Assembly (NCBI GenBank): GCA_051201675.1
Contig: CP179212.1
Location: 1 to 64,000 of the forward strand
Reading direction: 5' to 3'
Source of the DNA: HTCC2207 sp002685195
Lineage (GTDB): Bacteria; Pseudomonadota; Gammaproteobacteria; Pseudomonadales; Porticoccaceae
DNA: 64,000 bases
Part shown: piece by piece, positions 9,085 through 18,306 of the stretch
How the letters are laid out: each line of letters opens with the position of its first letter
How positions within the stretch are numbered: position 1 is the first letter of the stretch
The notes under the pieces: model-generated
Databases searched by the model: none
What the model was told of the DNA's origin: nothing
What the model saw: the letters and a program-made list of their open reading frames with translations, nothing else
Made by a program: the position numbers and the translations under genes

Positions 9085-10031
9085 TTATCTTCTCCGGCGT
9101 GACGAGTAAGGACTTCTTTAGCGATATTAGGTGATGCCAAGGGGAAGCCGGCCGCCAGTCTTGAGTCGAAGTACCCTTGGGCAACACCTCGGGCAAGAGT
9201 TCTTACTCGAAGGATATAGCGCTGACGCTCCGTTACGGAAATTGCTTTGCGCGCATCCAGTAAGTTAAACGTATGGGATGCTTTCATCACCATTTCATAG
9301 CCTGGAAGGGGAAGATTATTATCAATAAGACGGCGGCAATCTTTTTCATACTGATCAAAAGCGGAAAACAAAAAATCGACATCAGCATACTCAAAATTAA
9401 AGGTAGACATCTCAACTTCATTTTGCAAAAAAACATCGCCGTAGGTCACATCTCCACCTGGGCCATGGGCCCAAATAAGATCATAGATACTATCGACTCC
9501 CTGCAGATACATAGCGATGCGCTCTAAACCGTAAGTAATCTCACCAGTAACTGGGTAGCATTCGAGACCTCCAACTTGTTGGAAATAAGTAAACTGCGAA
9601 ACTTCCATCCCATTTAACCAAACTTCCCAGCCTAAACCCCAGGCCCCGAGGGTTGGTGATTCCCAGTTATCCTCAACAAATCGAACATCGTGAATCAAGG
9701 TGTCAACTCCAACTGCCTGCAGAGAGCCCAAATACAGCTCCTGGAAGTCTTTAGGGGAAGGCTTCATGACTACTTGAAATTGGTAATAGTGCTGTAATCT
9801 ATTTGGATTTTCCCCATAACGCCCATCAGTAGGCCGTCGAGAAGGCTGAACATAAGCGCTATTCCACGCTTCTGGACCGATAGAACGCAAAAAGGTTGCA
9901 GGATGAAACGTGCCCGCACCAACTTCCATATCAAGAGGCTGCATAATAACGCATCCTTTTCCCGCCCAGTAGTTCTGAAGGATGGCGATGAGATCTTGAA
10001 AAGTATCAGGCGGTGCAGAAAGTTTACTCAC
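9081..10031 (-). CDS. glyQ: Glycyl-tRNA synthetase alpha subunit
   Basis: GlyQ is the catalytic alpha chain that forms glycyl-adenylate. The 316-residue protein has the family signature GCVIMQPLDMEVGAGTFHPATFLR near the N-terminus and PSRRPTDGRYGENPNRLQHYYQFQV, the class II motif 2 region. It is the first gene of a glyQ-glyS-plsC operon and diverges from the LpxL-like gene across 217 bases of promoter region. Confidence 0.98.
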   Translation of the reverse strand: MSKLSAPPDTFQDLIAILQNYWAGKGCVIMQPLDMEVGAGTFHPATFLRSIGPEAWNSAYVQPSRRPTDGRYGENPNRLQHYYQFQVVMKPSPKDFQELYLGSLQAVGVDTLIHDVRFVEDNWESPTLGAWGLGWEVWLNGMEVSQFTYFQQVGGLECYPVTGEITYGLERIAMYLQGVDSIYDLIWAHGPGGDVTYGDVFLQNEVEMSTFNFEYADVDFLFSAFDQYEKDCRRLIDNNLPLPGYEMVMKASHTFNLLDARKAISVTERQRYILRVRTLARGVAQGYFDSRLAAGFPLASPNIAKEVLTRHAGEDK

Positions 10032-10248
10032 GAAAGTTACCCGTAATTAATAATGTGTCCAAGTGGAGGCTCAATTATAAAGGTGCGTAAAGATAAAGAT
10101 AGAGTCTAACTGACTCAAAAGCATCATTTAGTTAGTCGCTAGGATTAACCTTTCGATATACTAGCCTATAATTGCAATACTTTGATGACAGCCCCATGGC
10201 CTAGGATACTGTGAGCTTTTTAACCCTAACACAAAGGATCGTCTTCTA
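10032..10248. promoter_or_regulatory. Divergent promoter region glyQ / lpxL-like gene
   Basis: The 217-base gap between two divergent genes must carry promoters for both. Towards the plus-strand gene a TATAAT is at 10167-10172 with a TTAACC 16 bases upstream at 10145-10150. Towards glyQ a minus-strand TATAAT is at 10074-10079 with no convincing -35. No T-box or tRNA gene is seen. Confidence 0.4.
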
Positions 10249-11127
10249 ATGAGGAACATATTAATCCTCTGGCTGCTGAGACTAGTTTCCTTACTTCCAC
10301 TTAGTATTGCTCGAATCAAAGGAGCATGGTTGGGGAGGCTCCTTACGGTGATTGGCGCGCAGCCTTCGCGGATAGCACGTATTAATTTGTCTTTATGTTA
10401 CCCGCACTTGTCGGACGATGAGATTAAGCAGATTTGTGACAAGCGTATGAGTCACCTAGCACAGGCTGTTTTGGAGACGCCCAAGGTTTGGCGAAAAGGC
10501 AATCCTTGGGTTTCCAAAAAAGTTGTGGCGGTAAAGGGCCTAGACCTTTTTGAGCAGGCTATTGCAGATGATCGCGGCACTATTCTAGTTATTCCTCATC
10601 AGGGAAATTGGGAGGTTCTCGGCTTGTGGGCTGGAGAGAGAAAAGCAATGACCTCTCTTTATGATCCCCCGAGAATGATTGAACTGGAAACTTGGATTAA
10701 AACCTCACGGGAACAATCCGGAGCGACGTTGGTGCCAACGAATGTACGTGGCGTTGCGGCGTTGATAAAAGCCTTGAAGCGAGGTGAAATCACTGGCATT
10801 TTACCAGATCAGCAGCCTCCTCCTGAGAGTGGAGAGTTCGTACCTTTACTGGGCGTGGAGGTTCGAACCATGACTTTGATTCACAAGCTATTGCAGCGTT
10901 CTGGGAGTCAGGCTTTAATGTGCACAGCACTGCGCGTGCCTGGTGGATGGGAGTTACATTTTGTTGCACCTGCCCAAGATATTTACAGCACGGATGAGGT
11001 GACCAGTCTGCTGGCTTTAAATAAGGGAGTAGAGGATATAATAGCTTTGGCGCCAGAGCAGTACCAGTGGGAATACAAACGGTTTCGTGAGCGGCCAAAG
11101 GGTATGGACTCTATTTATGATCAGTAA
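10249..11127 (+). CDS. Lysophospholipid / lipid A acyltransferase (LpxL-HtrB family)
   Basis: Members of this family add a secondary acyl chain to lipid A precursors at the inner membrane. The 292-residue protein has an N-terminal hydrophobic anchor (residues 3-20), the catalytic motif HQGNWE (H117, E122) and the conserved block GILPDQQPP near residue 183. It occupies the place where an htrB-like gene stands in other gammaproteobacterial origin regions. Whether it acts as LpxL, LpxM or a related acyltransferase cannot be decided here. It is followed 41 bases later by ubiC. Confidence 0.85.
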   Translation: MRNILILWLLRLVSLLPLSIARIKGAWLGRLLTVIGAQPSRIARINLSLCYPHLSDDEIKQICDKRMSHLAQAVLETPKVWRKGNPWVSKKVVAVKGLDLFEQAIADDRGTILVIPHQGNWEVLGLWAGERKAMTSLYDPPRMIELETWIKTSREQSGATLVPTNVRGVAALIKALKRGEITGILPDQQPPPESGEFVPLLGVEVRTMTLIHKLLQRSGSQALMCTALRVPGGWELHFVAPAQDIYSTDEVTSLLALNKGVEDIIALAPEQYQWEYKRFRERPKGMDSIYDQ

Positions 11128-11168
11128 TCACAATTTAATCAGAACATCACTTTAACGCAGGGACAGCT

Positions 11169-11747
11169 TTGCCTACTTCTCGACAAACTAAATTACCAGC
11201 CAGCGCCGCCTGGCGCCCGCTCTCTTCATTTCATGATCATGAAATACCCGAGCATTGGCACAAATGGCTGTCCGATCGAGGCTCGCTTACGGAGCGATTG
11301 ATCGACGCAAGCCATAACCAATTTGCTGTTGAGGTGCTGAGCCAGGTAGAGAAACTGCCAGATGAGTCAGAGGCTCGAGCTCTCAATATACCTCCCTCAA
11401 GCGAGGTGCTGATTAGACAGGTTATTCTTAAAGGTAAGGACACCCCTTGGGTTTTTGCCAGAAGCATTTTACCTTTTACCACTCTAACTGGGCGATTGGA
11501 GGCACTTCGACACATTGATAGTCAGCCACTAGGCGCGGTATTGTTTAATGACCCTTCTATGTCACGTGAGCCAGTTGCGGCGTCTTACATGACGGCTGCT
11601 GACCTGCATGTTCCAAAGAGCATATGTAATCAGATGACTCATCTGTGGGGACGTAGATCGGTATTCCGTCTCGACAGCAAGCCTCTATTAGTCAGTGAAA
11701 TATTTTTACCGAGCTTTCAGGACTACAATCATGGATTGGAGGAGTAG
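11169..11747 (+). CDS. ubiC: Chorismate lyase
   Basis: UbiC cleaves chorismate to 4-hydroxybenzoate and pyruvate, the first committed step of ubiquinone synthesis. The 192-residue protein shows family features such as LTERL, the conserved WVFARSILP strand and the LWGRRSVF...PLLVSEIFLP end. The start is TTG, supported by an AGGGA six bases upstream. It is placed directly before ubiA, the next enzyme of the pathway, which strengthens the call. Confidence 0.93.
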   Translation: MPTSRQTKLPASAAWRPLSSFHDHEIPEHWHKWLSDRGSLTERLIDASHNQFAVEVLSQVEKLPDESEARALNIPPSSEVLIRQVILKGKDTPWVFARSILPFTTLTGRLEALRHIDSQPLGAVLFNDPSMSREPVAASYMTAADLHVPKSICNQMTHLWGRRSVFRLDSKPLLVSEIFLPSFQDYNHGLEE

Positions 11748-11749
11748 TG

Positions 11750-12655
11750 ATGAACAGTTCTGTAGAGCCGAGGGCGGCGCGAGTGACAAACCCATGGCTT
11801 CGGCTAATGCGTATGGATCGGCCCATTGGTATTTATCTTCTTTTGTGGCCGACGTTATGGGCTCTATGGTTTGCTGGTTCAGGGAAACCCTCAATTGGGA
11901 CAACGATTATTTTTTTGTTGGGCCTAATTGTTATGAGAGCAGCAGGCTGTGTTATTAATGATTATGCAGATCGCCATGTTGATGGGCAGGTGGAACGAAC
12001 AAAAACGCGGCCACTGCCGGCAGGAGAAATCAAACCACAACAAGCTCTCTGGCTGTGCTTTGGGCTTTTATTAGTCGCCTTATGCTTGGTATTAATGACA
12101 AATCAACTGACGATAATGCTTTCGTTTGTGGGGGCGGCAGTTACAGCCATTTACCCGCTTATGAAGCGCTTTACAAATTTACCACAGCTTGGTCTAGGGG
12201 TCGCCTTTGCCTGGGCTGTCCCTATGGCGTTTGCAGCAGAGCGAGCGGCATTGCCGACGGAACTTTGGCTTATATTTGCAGCGATTGTGTTTTGGACTGT
12301 TGCTTTTGATACTTATTACGCAATGGTTGATCGGGAGGACGATCTAGAAATTGGTGTTCGATCTACCGCAGTATTATTTGGAAAATATGATTTGTTGATG
12401 ATTGTATTGTTACAGGTTGCTACTCTCGTACTTATGGCCCTTGTGGGCCTCGAGTTTCAAAGAGGACTGGTTTATTTTCTTAGCCTAGTAGTTGCAGCAG
12501 GTTATTTTTTCAACCAATACCGCCGAGCTAGGCAAAGAGATCGAGAGGCATGTTTTGCGGCATTTTTAAACAATCACCGCGTGGGAATGGTCATTTTCAT
12601 TGGCATTGCGGCGGACTACCTTATTGCCCAGCAACCGATGGCAGCATACTTCTAG
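11750..12655 (+). CDS. ubiA: 4-hydroxybenzoate polyprenyltransferase
   Basis: UbiA is an integral membrane prenyltransferase that attaches the polyprenyl tail to 4-hydroxybenzoate. The two aspartate-rich motifs are visible: NDYADRHVDGQVERTKTRPL in the first half and DTYYAMVDREDDLEIG in the second, with about nine hydrophobic helices. GGAGG seven bases before the ATG at 11750 favours that start over a GTG that overlaps the ubiC stop. The pair ubiC-ubiA is an operon. Its 3' end overlaps the convergent methyltransferase gene by four bases. Confidence 0.96.
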   Translation: MNSSVEPRAARVTNPWLRLMRMDRPIGIYLLLWPTLWALWFAGSGKPSIGTTIIFLLGLIVMRAAGCVINDYADRHVDGQVERTKTRPLPAGEIKPQQALWLCFGLLLVALCLVLMTNQLTIMLSFVGAAVTAIYPLMKRFTNLPQLGLGVAFAWAVPMAFAAERAALPTELWLIFAAIVFWTVAFDTYYAMVDREDDLEIGVRSTAVLFGKYDLLMIVLLQVATLVLMALVGLEFQRGLVYFLSLVVAAGYFFNQYRRARQRDREACFAAFLNNHRVGMVIFIGIAADYLIAQQPMAAYF

Positions 12656-13245
12656 TGCTTTTGCCAAATAATTAGCTGGTTATTGGCGGGTAAGTCATTA
12701 TCTTCTATTAGTTCCATGCCGAAGGCGGCGGCTAGTTTATTTAAGTCATTAAACTCACGTATTCCTTGGGTCGATTTTACTGCTCTCAGTTTAGCGTCAA
12801 AGGCTCGATTACTTTCAGCAGCAATTACTCCAGAATATTTCATCGGCCCATAAAGGCAGAATAGACCACCAGATATTAGAAGCTTAGAAACGCCAGAGAA
12901 CATCAGCTCGACCTCTGACAACGCCATGATATGAGCGGTATTGGCTGTAAAAACAGCGTCAAATAGACCCTCTGGCCATGGCCCCACACCGACATCTAAC
13001 TCCAAGGGGTGATGAATATTTTCCAGGGAACTATCGGAGATCCATTGTTTGATCCCCTGGTGGTTTTCTTTTCGATCACTGGTTTGCCACTGCAAGTGTG
13101 GCATAGCACGACTAAACCAGACAGCGTGCTGGCCTGTGCCGCTGCCAATTTCAAACACAGATTGGCAGTCAATGAGGATACGCTCAAGAACTTGAGATAT
13201 CGGAACACGATTATTCTCACAGGCCTGGGAAAAAGGTTTTGTCAT
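12652..13245 (-). CDS. DUF938 SAM-dependent methyltransferase-like protein
   Basis: The 197-residue protein has a Rossmann-type SAM-binding motif FEIGSGTGQHAVWFS near residues 35-50 and the family sequence FTANTAHIMALSEVELMFSGV and GLFCLYGPMKYSG, typical of DUF938. The substrate of this family is not established. It is convergent with ubiA, with a four-base overlap of the 3' ends, and lies 39 bases after yaaA on the same strand. Confidence 0.85.
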   Translation of the reverse strand: MTKPFSQACENNRVPISQVLERILIDCQSVFEIGSGTGQHAVWFSRAMPHLQWQTSDRKENHQGIKQWISDSSLENIHHPLELDVGVGPWPEGLFDAVFTANTAHIMALSEVELMFSGVSKLLISGGLFCLYGPMKYSGVIAAESNRAFDAKLRAVKSTQGIREFNDLNKLAAAFGMELIEDNDLPANNQLIIWQKH

Positions 13246-13284
13246 TTAATTAACATTTGATTTGAGAAAGACAGTTAGTGAGGC

Positions 13285-14052
13285 TTATCCTCTGGTGAAG
13301 ACCCACTTATCACCCTCACTCATAGCATCATTAAAGCTATAACCGTCGCTATCAAAAGCCTTAATACTCTCGACATGTTTAATTTTATTCTTAATAATAA
13401 AACCAGCCATCAATCCCCTTGCCTTTTTGGCGAAGAAACTAATGATCTTATATTTTCCGTCTTTGTTGTCCATGAAAACAGGCGTGACGATTCGACTAGA
13501 AATGGTTTTTTCTTTAGCGGCCTTGAAATATTCGTTGGAGGCAAGGTTAAGCAATACTGAATCAGGGGATGAGAGGAGTGCGTTTAGCTCGTTGTTGATA
13601 ATTCCATCCCAGAATGCGTAAAGGTCAGAACCTCGAGCTGTAGCAAACTTAGTCCCCATTTCAAGACGATAAGGCTGCATCAAGTCAAGTGGGCGCAGAA
13701 CGCCGTATAGGCCAGACAAAATACGCAAATGATCTTGGGCCCAATTAAGATCCTCTGCAGACATGGTATCTGCAGATAGTCCTTGGTAAACGTCACCTTT
13801 GAAGGCAAGCACGGCCGGCTTAGCATTGTCGTTATCAAAGGGCACCGACCATTCTTGAAAGCGCTCATAGTTTAAAGCACCGAGCTTATCGCTCAGCCCC
13901 ATCAGAGCGCAGACATCCTGAGGCGACAGTTTTTTAAGACCCTCTAGCAACTCCTTAGAATGCTCTAAGAAGGCCGGTTGACTGTGCTGGTTGGCAAAAC
14001 CAGAGCTACCGTAGTCGAGTTTTTTGGCGGGTGAAATCACCGTGAGCATCAT
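13285..14052 (-). CDS. yaaA: Peroxide stress protein YaaA (DUF328)
   Basis: YaaA lowers intracellular iron and protects DNA during peroxide stress in E. coli and binds DNA. The 255-residue protein starts with the conserved ISPAKKLDY and contains YQGLSADTMSAEDLNWAQDHLRILSGLYGVLRPLDLMQPYRLEMGT and FFAKKARGLMAGFI, diagnostic of the family. Two adjacent ATG codons could serve as start. It diverges from the M48 protease gene. No OxyR site was identified. Confidence 0.95.
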   Translation of the reverse strand: MMLTVISPAKKLDYGSSGFANQHSQPAFLEHSKELLEGLKKLSPQDVCALMGLSDKLGALNYERFQEWSVPFDNDNAKPAVLAFKGDVYQGLSADTMSAEDLNWAQDHLRILSGLYGVLRPLDLMQPYRLEMGTKFATARGSDLYAFWDGIINNELNALLSSPDSVLLNLASNEYFKAAKEKTISSRIVTPVFMDNKDGKYKIISFFAKKARGLMAGFIIKNKIKHVESIKAFDSDGYSFNDAMSEGDKWVFTRG

Positions 14053-14232
14053 GTTTAGTTACCTAGCAAAGTACGTACGCAATCAAGAGTCCTTTAATAA
14101 TATCAACTTTTATTGCAACTGTTTAGAGTAAAAGCCATCAAAACTGCTTGCACCCCTATTATTACCTACGATAATTCGGCAATATTGGTTGTATAGAAGC
14201 ACACTGACTAACTGCCGTAAAGAGGACGCTAT

Positions 14233-15762
14233 ATGTCTGATAAGCGTATCAAAGTGATTTATTTATTACTCCTTACTATGCTGTTTATAACAAGCTGCAG
14301 TGTTAATCCAGTGACAGGACAAAATGAATTCTTGTTGATGTCCAAACAGCAAGAAATCACTTTGGGTGAAAAAAATTATAGTCCGTCTCGACAAGCCCAA
14401 GGGGGTGATTATTATATTGACGCTGAACTACAGAGCTATGTTGCGGGAGTAGGTAAAAAATTAGCAACATTTAGCGCCCAGCCCGACTTACCTTTTGAGT
14501 TCATAGTGCTCAACAATTCAGTTCCCAATGCATGGGCCCTACCGGGAGGTAAAATTGCAATTAATCGCGGGCTGCTAGTACAGCTCAGAGATGAGGCACA
14601 ACTAGCGGCAGTGCTTAGCCATGAAATTGTTCATGCTGTAGCAAGACATGGAGCATCCCAAATGAGCCGAGGCACACTCCTGAGCCTCGGGGTCATGGCT
14701 GTTGGAGTGAGTGCCAAAGAGAAGGAGAACGAGGAGATTGTTGGCTTGGCTTCTCAGCTTGGAACTGCAGCGTGGATGGCCAGATATAGTCGAGATGATG
14801 AGCTTGAGGCGGATTATTACGGTATGGATTACATGGCTCAAGCTGGCTATGAACCAGAGGGCGCGGTGGAATTACAAGAGACCTTTGTCTCTTTTAGTAA
14901 AGACAAAGCAACCAGCTTCTTGTCAGGTTTATTTGCTAGTCATCCCCCTTCAATGAGGAGAGTGGAGGCAAATCGCATAAAGGCTACAACTTTGCCGAGT
15001 GGCGATCGTGGTAGGACGCGCTTCCAGGCAGCTATCAGGCAGTTAAAAAAGGATGAACTCGCATACGAAGCGGCAGAAAAAGCTAAGAAGGCTCTAAAGA
15101 AAAATGATCCAAGAGGAGCCTTAAGCTCACTAGACAAAGCGGTTGATATTCAGCCAGATGAGTTTTCTTTTTGGGTGCTGCGTGGAAAGGCTTGGAAAAT
15201 GCTAGGCGATACAGGAAGAGCAGAACGGGCATTTACTACTAGCATCAGCAAAAACCCCAATCATTACAGTGCCTACTTAGAGCGAGGGGTGTTGCTTTAC
15301 GATAATGGCGACAAAATAAAGGGTATTGCCGATATAAAACGAAGCCATGCGTTGCTGCCAACGGCTGAGGGGAGCTATTATCTTGGAAATGCCGCAATGG
15401 AGCAAAAAAATTATCAAAGGGCCAAAGCGTATTTTGAAGTGGGAGCAAAGAGTTCAGAGAATGTAGGTTCGAGATCCAGAGCTAAGTTGCTGATCTTAAA
15501 TCAGAGACTTAATCCAGAGCGTTATATTCGGATCAGCCAAATTCAGAATCGGGATGGAGGGATGGTTATTAGGCTAACAAACTTAGCATCTGTTTCGTTT
15601 GGCAATCTTCAAATACAAATTACTGATGGAGTTGCGGCGCGTGAGTTACGCTTAGGGGAAACCATTCTGCCTTCAGAGTCAGTAAATATTCAGCCGGAAC
15701 AACATACATTTTTAAATGGCCCATTTTTGGTAAGAATACTTAAAGCCACTGTTGTTGAATAG
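14233..15762 (+). CDS. Lipoprotein M48 metalloprotease with TPR domain (BepA/LoiP-like)
   Basis: A signal peptide ends in the lipobox ITSC (C22), so the protein is probably outer-membrane anchored in the periplasm. The zinc motif HEIVH is at 130-134, and the third ligand region DELEADYYGMDYM follows near 193. Residues from about 270 on form TPR-like helical repeats. The layout (M48 then TPR) resembles BepA, which degrades stalled outer-membrane proteins such as LptD, but the lipobox is more like LoiP. The 509-residue length fits BepA-type proteins. No operon partner is evident. Confidence 0.9.
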   Translation: MSDKRIKVIYLLLLTMLFITSCSVNPVTGQNEFLLMSKQQEITLGEKNYSPSRQAQGGDYYIDAELQSYVAGVGKKLATFSAQPDLPFEFIVLNNSVPNAWALPGGKIAINRGLLVQLRDEAQLAAVLSHEIVHAVARHGASQMSRGTLLSLGVMAVGVSAKEKENEEIVGLASQLGTAAWMARYSRDDELEADYYGMDYMAQAGYEPEGAVELQETFVSFSKDKATSFLSGLFASHPPSMRRVEANRIKATTLPSGDRGRTRFQAAIRQLKKDELAYEAAEKAKKALKKNDPRGALSSLDKAVDIQPDEFSFWVLRGKAWKMLGDTGRAERAFTTSISKNPNHYSAYLERGVLLYDNGDKIKGIADIKRSHALLPTAEGSYYLGNAAMEQKNYQRAKAYFEVGAKSSENVGSRSRAKLLILNQRLNPERYIRISQIQNRDGGMVIRLTNLASVSFGNLQIQITDGVAARELRLGETILPSESVNIQPEQHTFLNGPFLVRILKATVVE

Positions 15763-15844
15763 ACTCAGATGATTGTGGGCAATATGGATCAGGTCAAAAT
15801 TAAATCCCTCAATATTAAGCTACAAAAATTTTTCAAATATCATT

Positions 15845-15871
15845 AACGAAATCAGCACAAACTGTCGATAT
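15845..15871 (+). promoter_or_regulatory. Weak candidate FliA (sigma-28) promoter before the stator genes
   Basis: GTCGATAT at 15864-15871 matches the -10 seen in the other flagellar late promoters here, but the -35 at the right distance (AACG, or TAAC one base out) is poor. It would place the two small ORFs, motA and the two motB genes under FliA, as is usual for stator genes. Treat as tentative. Confidence 0.3.
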
Positions 15872-16021
15872 AAGTCATTGGGTGGGCTGGAATATCTTCC
15901 ATGCAGAGTTGAATTGTTTTGCACTAATGGCTACAGTAAAAACTAATTCTTGAACCAACCGTAAGGGGAAATTCCCATAGCAATTAGAGACAATTCTTGT
16001 GAGTTTTGCAGGCGAACCAGG

Positions 16022-16216
16022 ATGATTTTGTTAATTATCGGTCTGATATTCCTTGTTGTTAGCTCGCAGCCTGAATTTAACTTCTTGGCCAATTATGACC
16101 TGACGAATATTTTCGCTTGGGTTGTAGGGGTGCTATTTGCTCTTTTGGTTCTTTGGAAGTTTTATCAAGAGTATTGGAAAAATAAGAGTGAAGTCTACAG
16201 TGAAAAAAGAGACTAA
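16022..16216 (+). CDS. Small two-segment membrane protein, unknown function
   Basis: The 64-residue protein has two hydrophobic stretches (residues 2-15 and 32-47) and a charged tail KFYQEYWKNKSEVYSEKRD. AGG nine bases before the ATG supports translation. It overlaps the next small ORF and precedes the stator genes on the same strand. I do not recognise a family; a membrane accessory protein is possible, but nothing visible proves it. Confidence 0.5.
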   Translation: MILLIIGLIFLVVSSQPEFNFLANYDLTNIFAWVVGVLFALLVLWKFYQEYWKNKSEVYSEKRD

Positions 16217-16379
16217 TTGCTGGCAATGTGTTTATTTTCGAATTACTCATGAAACCAAACGACCCTATGGTTGCCATGCAATGGGATTTAAGTCAAAAAT
16301 CCTACCTTGTTATGAAGTTTCGAAGATTGACGGTAATCAGTGCAGAAGCTTCACTGCAAAGGAAGTCAAAAAAGATTAG
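16200..16379 (+). CDS. Small cysteine-rich conserved protein
   Basis: Translation from the GTG at 16200 gives 59 residues with the pattern CWQCVYF, PYGCHAMGFKS, LPCYEV and GNQC: five cysteines that could bind a metal. Small proteins of this pattern are widespread in Proteobacteria and are often mislabelled uracil-DNA glycosylase; no glycosylase domain is present. A GTG at 16188 is an alternative start. The 5' end overlaps the upstream membrane-protein ORF and motA follows 56 bases later, so it may be in the stator operon. Confidence 0.6.
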   Translation: MKKETNCWQCVYFRITHETKRPYGCHAMGFKSKILPCYEVSKIDGNQCRSFTAKEVKKD

Positions 16380-16435
16380 ATTTAAATAGGCCAACTTAAT
16401 AAGCATAAATTTTTGAAGGGGTAAAAAGGTACAGC

Positions 16436-17227
16436 ATGGACATTGCATCGATTATAGGGATCTGCGTTTTCGCAAGCGCCTTTGTTTTTGGGGTACTCAG
16501 CAACAATGGAGACCTCTCTACTTTTTATCACGTTCCTTCCTTCTTCATTGTGATCGTTGGTACTTTTGGTATCGTTTTATTTAGGTCGACACTGAGAGAA
16601 TTTCTGACCATGTGGCCGGTACTTTTCAAAATGTTTTGGCACAAGGCGGATAAACCAGAGGATCTTATTGATCAATTGGTTGAACTGGCTGGCATCGCCC
16701 GAAAAGATGGAATGATAGCACTACAAAATGTAGAGATAACAAATCGCCTGTTGGAAAAAGGAATTAATGGACTCGTTGATGGCAATGATCCAGGATTTCT
16801 TAAAACAGCTCTTGAGCGAGATATGTATATCACGTCTAAACGGCATGAAATGTCAAGAGATACGTTGAAAGCTGCTGGGGACATTGCACCTGCAATGGGT
16901 ATGATTGGGACCTTGATAGGACTAGTGTTACTCTTGAAAACCATGTCCAGCGATCCTGACTCAATTGGGCCAAACATGTCCGTAGCACTTATGACGACTT
17001 TGTATGGAGCGATTCTCGCTAATGGCCTTTTTATTCCAGCGTCTATGAAGCTTGAAAACCATGCCAAAAATGAGGAGCGCAATAGTCAACTGATTATTGA
17101 AGGAGTGATGTTTATTCAGAGAGGAGGGAATCCTCGTCTTTTGGCTGATTTACTTTCCTCATTCTTAAGTCCCAAAATTAATAAGAAGCGCGCTGGTAAC
17201 GAAGCCGCTAACAAAGCTAATGCGTAA
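16436..17227 (+). CDS. motA: Flagellar stator protein MotA / PomA
   Basis: MotA/PomA forms the pentameric ion-channel ring of the stator and touches FliG. The 263-residue length and four membrane segments (about 1-20, 32-50, 150-170, 180-202) match the short PomA/MotC type rather than E. coli MotA. GDIAPAMGMIGTLIGLVLLL is the conserved third segment. It is followed by two motB-like genes instead of one, in the same direction. PomA-like length and the PomB-like cysteines of its partners suggest sodium drive, but the ion cannot be proved from sequence. Confidence 0.93.
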   Translation: MDIASIIGICVFASAFVFGVLSNNGDLSTFYHVPSFFIVIVGTFGIVLFRSTLREFLTMWPVLFKMFWHKADKPEDLIDQLVELAGIARKDGMIALQNVEITNRLLEKGINGLVDGNDPGFLKTALERDMYITSKRHEMSRDTLKAAGDIAPAMGMIGTLIGLVLLLKTMSSDPDSIGPNMSVALMTTLYGAILANGLFIPASMKLENHAKNEERNSQLIIEGVMFIQRGGNPRLLADLLSSFLSPKINKKRAGNEAANKANA

Positions 17228-17256
17228 TAAAATAAAATCTTTTTGGCGAAACAGTA

Positions 17257-18306
17257 GTGACTGAAACAGCTGAAATCTTCGATTTCGAAGATAATGGATT
17301 GCCCGAAGAATGCGAGCCGTGCAAAAAATTTGCGCCAATATGGATGACAACATTCGCCGACATGTCAATTCTACTCATGGCGCTATTTGCAATTCTCTAT
17401 AGTTATGCCAATCAAGATGAACAAGAGCGCGCCTTAATGATGGGTTCGTTGAACAAAGCTTTTGGTGCAGTTGTGATAATGCCATCCCTAGATATCCCGA
17501 TCGCACAAACAATAGTAATCGCAGAAATACAGAGTGTTAACAAAAGTCTTAAGACCCTCAGTGAGCAGGAGCTAGATGCACTTCGTATAGCGGAAAGTAT
17601 GGCTACTTTGAATGAAAGTCTTGCTGAAGAAATTCGTCAAGGACAGGTTGTTGTCCGCACCGCCGAGAAAAAAGTAATAGTCGAACTCCAGTCTTTTTCA
17701 GAGAAAGATGCGGAGACAGATAACTACTACCTTACCCAAAGTGTATTGGACATATCAGAAAAAGTCTTAGTTGCCCAAGCACAAAGTAGCACTCAAATTG
17801 AAGTAAGAAAACAGGACCTAGCCTCTCTAGAGGCAATTAAGCAGCGGCGTATAAATAGCGCTAAAAAGCGATATAGCGACATGACGGCTGATTTCTCGGA
17901 TGAAGTTCAAAAGGGTGTTATGGAGCTCATATTACAAGAGGAAAATTTGATTATTCGTTTGCCGGGAGAAGGGGCATTCGTATCAGGTAGTGCGAAGGTT
18001 CAATCAAATTTCAAGGAGTTACTTTTAAAAATTGGTGAGCGATTGTCGGGTTCTAGAGGAAAAATTAGAATTGAGGGCCATACAGACAACGTAAAAATAG
18101 CATTTAGCGATCAATTTAAATCTAATTGGGATCTCTCCTCCGCACGCTCGTCTTCGGTAGCGGCAGTCTTCATTAATGAAAACGGCATTGCTATTGATAG
18201 ACTTATTGTTGCTGGATATGCTGATTCGGTTCCTCTAGAGAGCAATGAAACAGTATCAGGCAGATCAAAGAACCGCCGAATTGAGGTAATTATTCGTGGC
18301 GACTAA
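17257..18306 (+). CDS. Flagellar stator protein MotB/PomB, first copy
   Basis: This is the plug and anchor subunit of the stator. The 349-residue protein starts at GTG and has a CEPCK motif before the single membrane helix, WMTTFADMSILLMALFAILY, with the ion-carrying aspartate at D35. A long periplasmic linker (about 60-240) is followed by an OmpA-type peptidoglycan-binding domain with EGHTDN, SNWDLSSARSSSV and GRSKNRRIEV. All key residues are intact. Its stop codon overlaps the GTG start of a second motB-like gene, implying coupled synthesis. It is a clear paralogue of that gene. Confidence 0.92.
   Translation: MTETAEIFDFEDNGLPEECEPCKKFAPIWMTTFADMSILLMALFAILYSYANQDEQERALMMGSLNKAFGAVVIMPSLDIPIAQTIVIAEIQSVNKSLKTLSEQELDALRIAESMATLNESLAEEIRQGQVVVRTAEKKVIVELQSFSEKDAETDNYYLTQSVLDISEKVLVAQAQSSTQIEVRKQDLASLEAIKQRRINSAKKRYSDMTADFSDEVQKGVMELILQEENLIIRLPGEGAFVSGSAKVQSNFKELLLKIGERLSGSRGKIRIEGHTDNVKIAFSDQFKSNWDLSSARSSSVAAVFINENGIAIDRLIVAGYADSVPLESNETVSGRSKNRRIEVIIRGD

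Noticed and set aside
15763..16021. tRNA or small RNA gene in the gap after the M48 protease
   Set aside because: No cloverleaf, strong hairpin or terminator was recognised; only a weak FliA-like -10 is present.
16200..16379. Uracil-DNA glycosylase
   Set aside because: Homologues of this short cysteine-rich protein often carry that name, but 59 residues cannot hold the glycosylase fold and no active-site motif is present.
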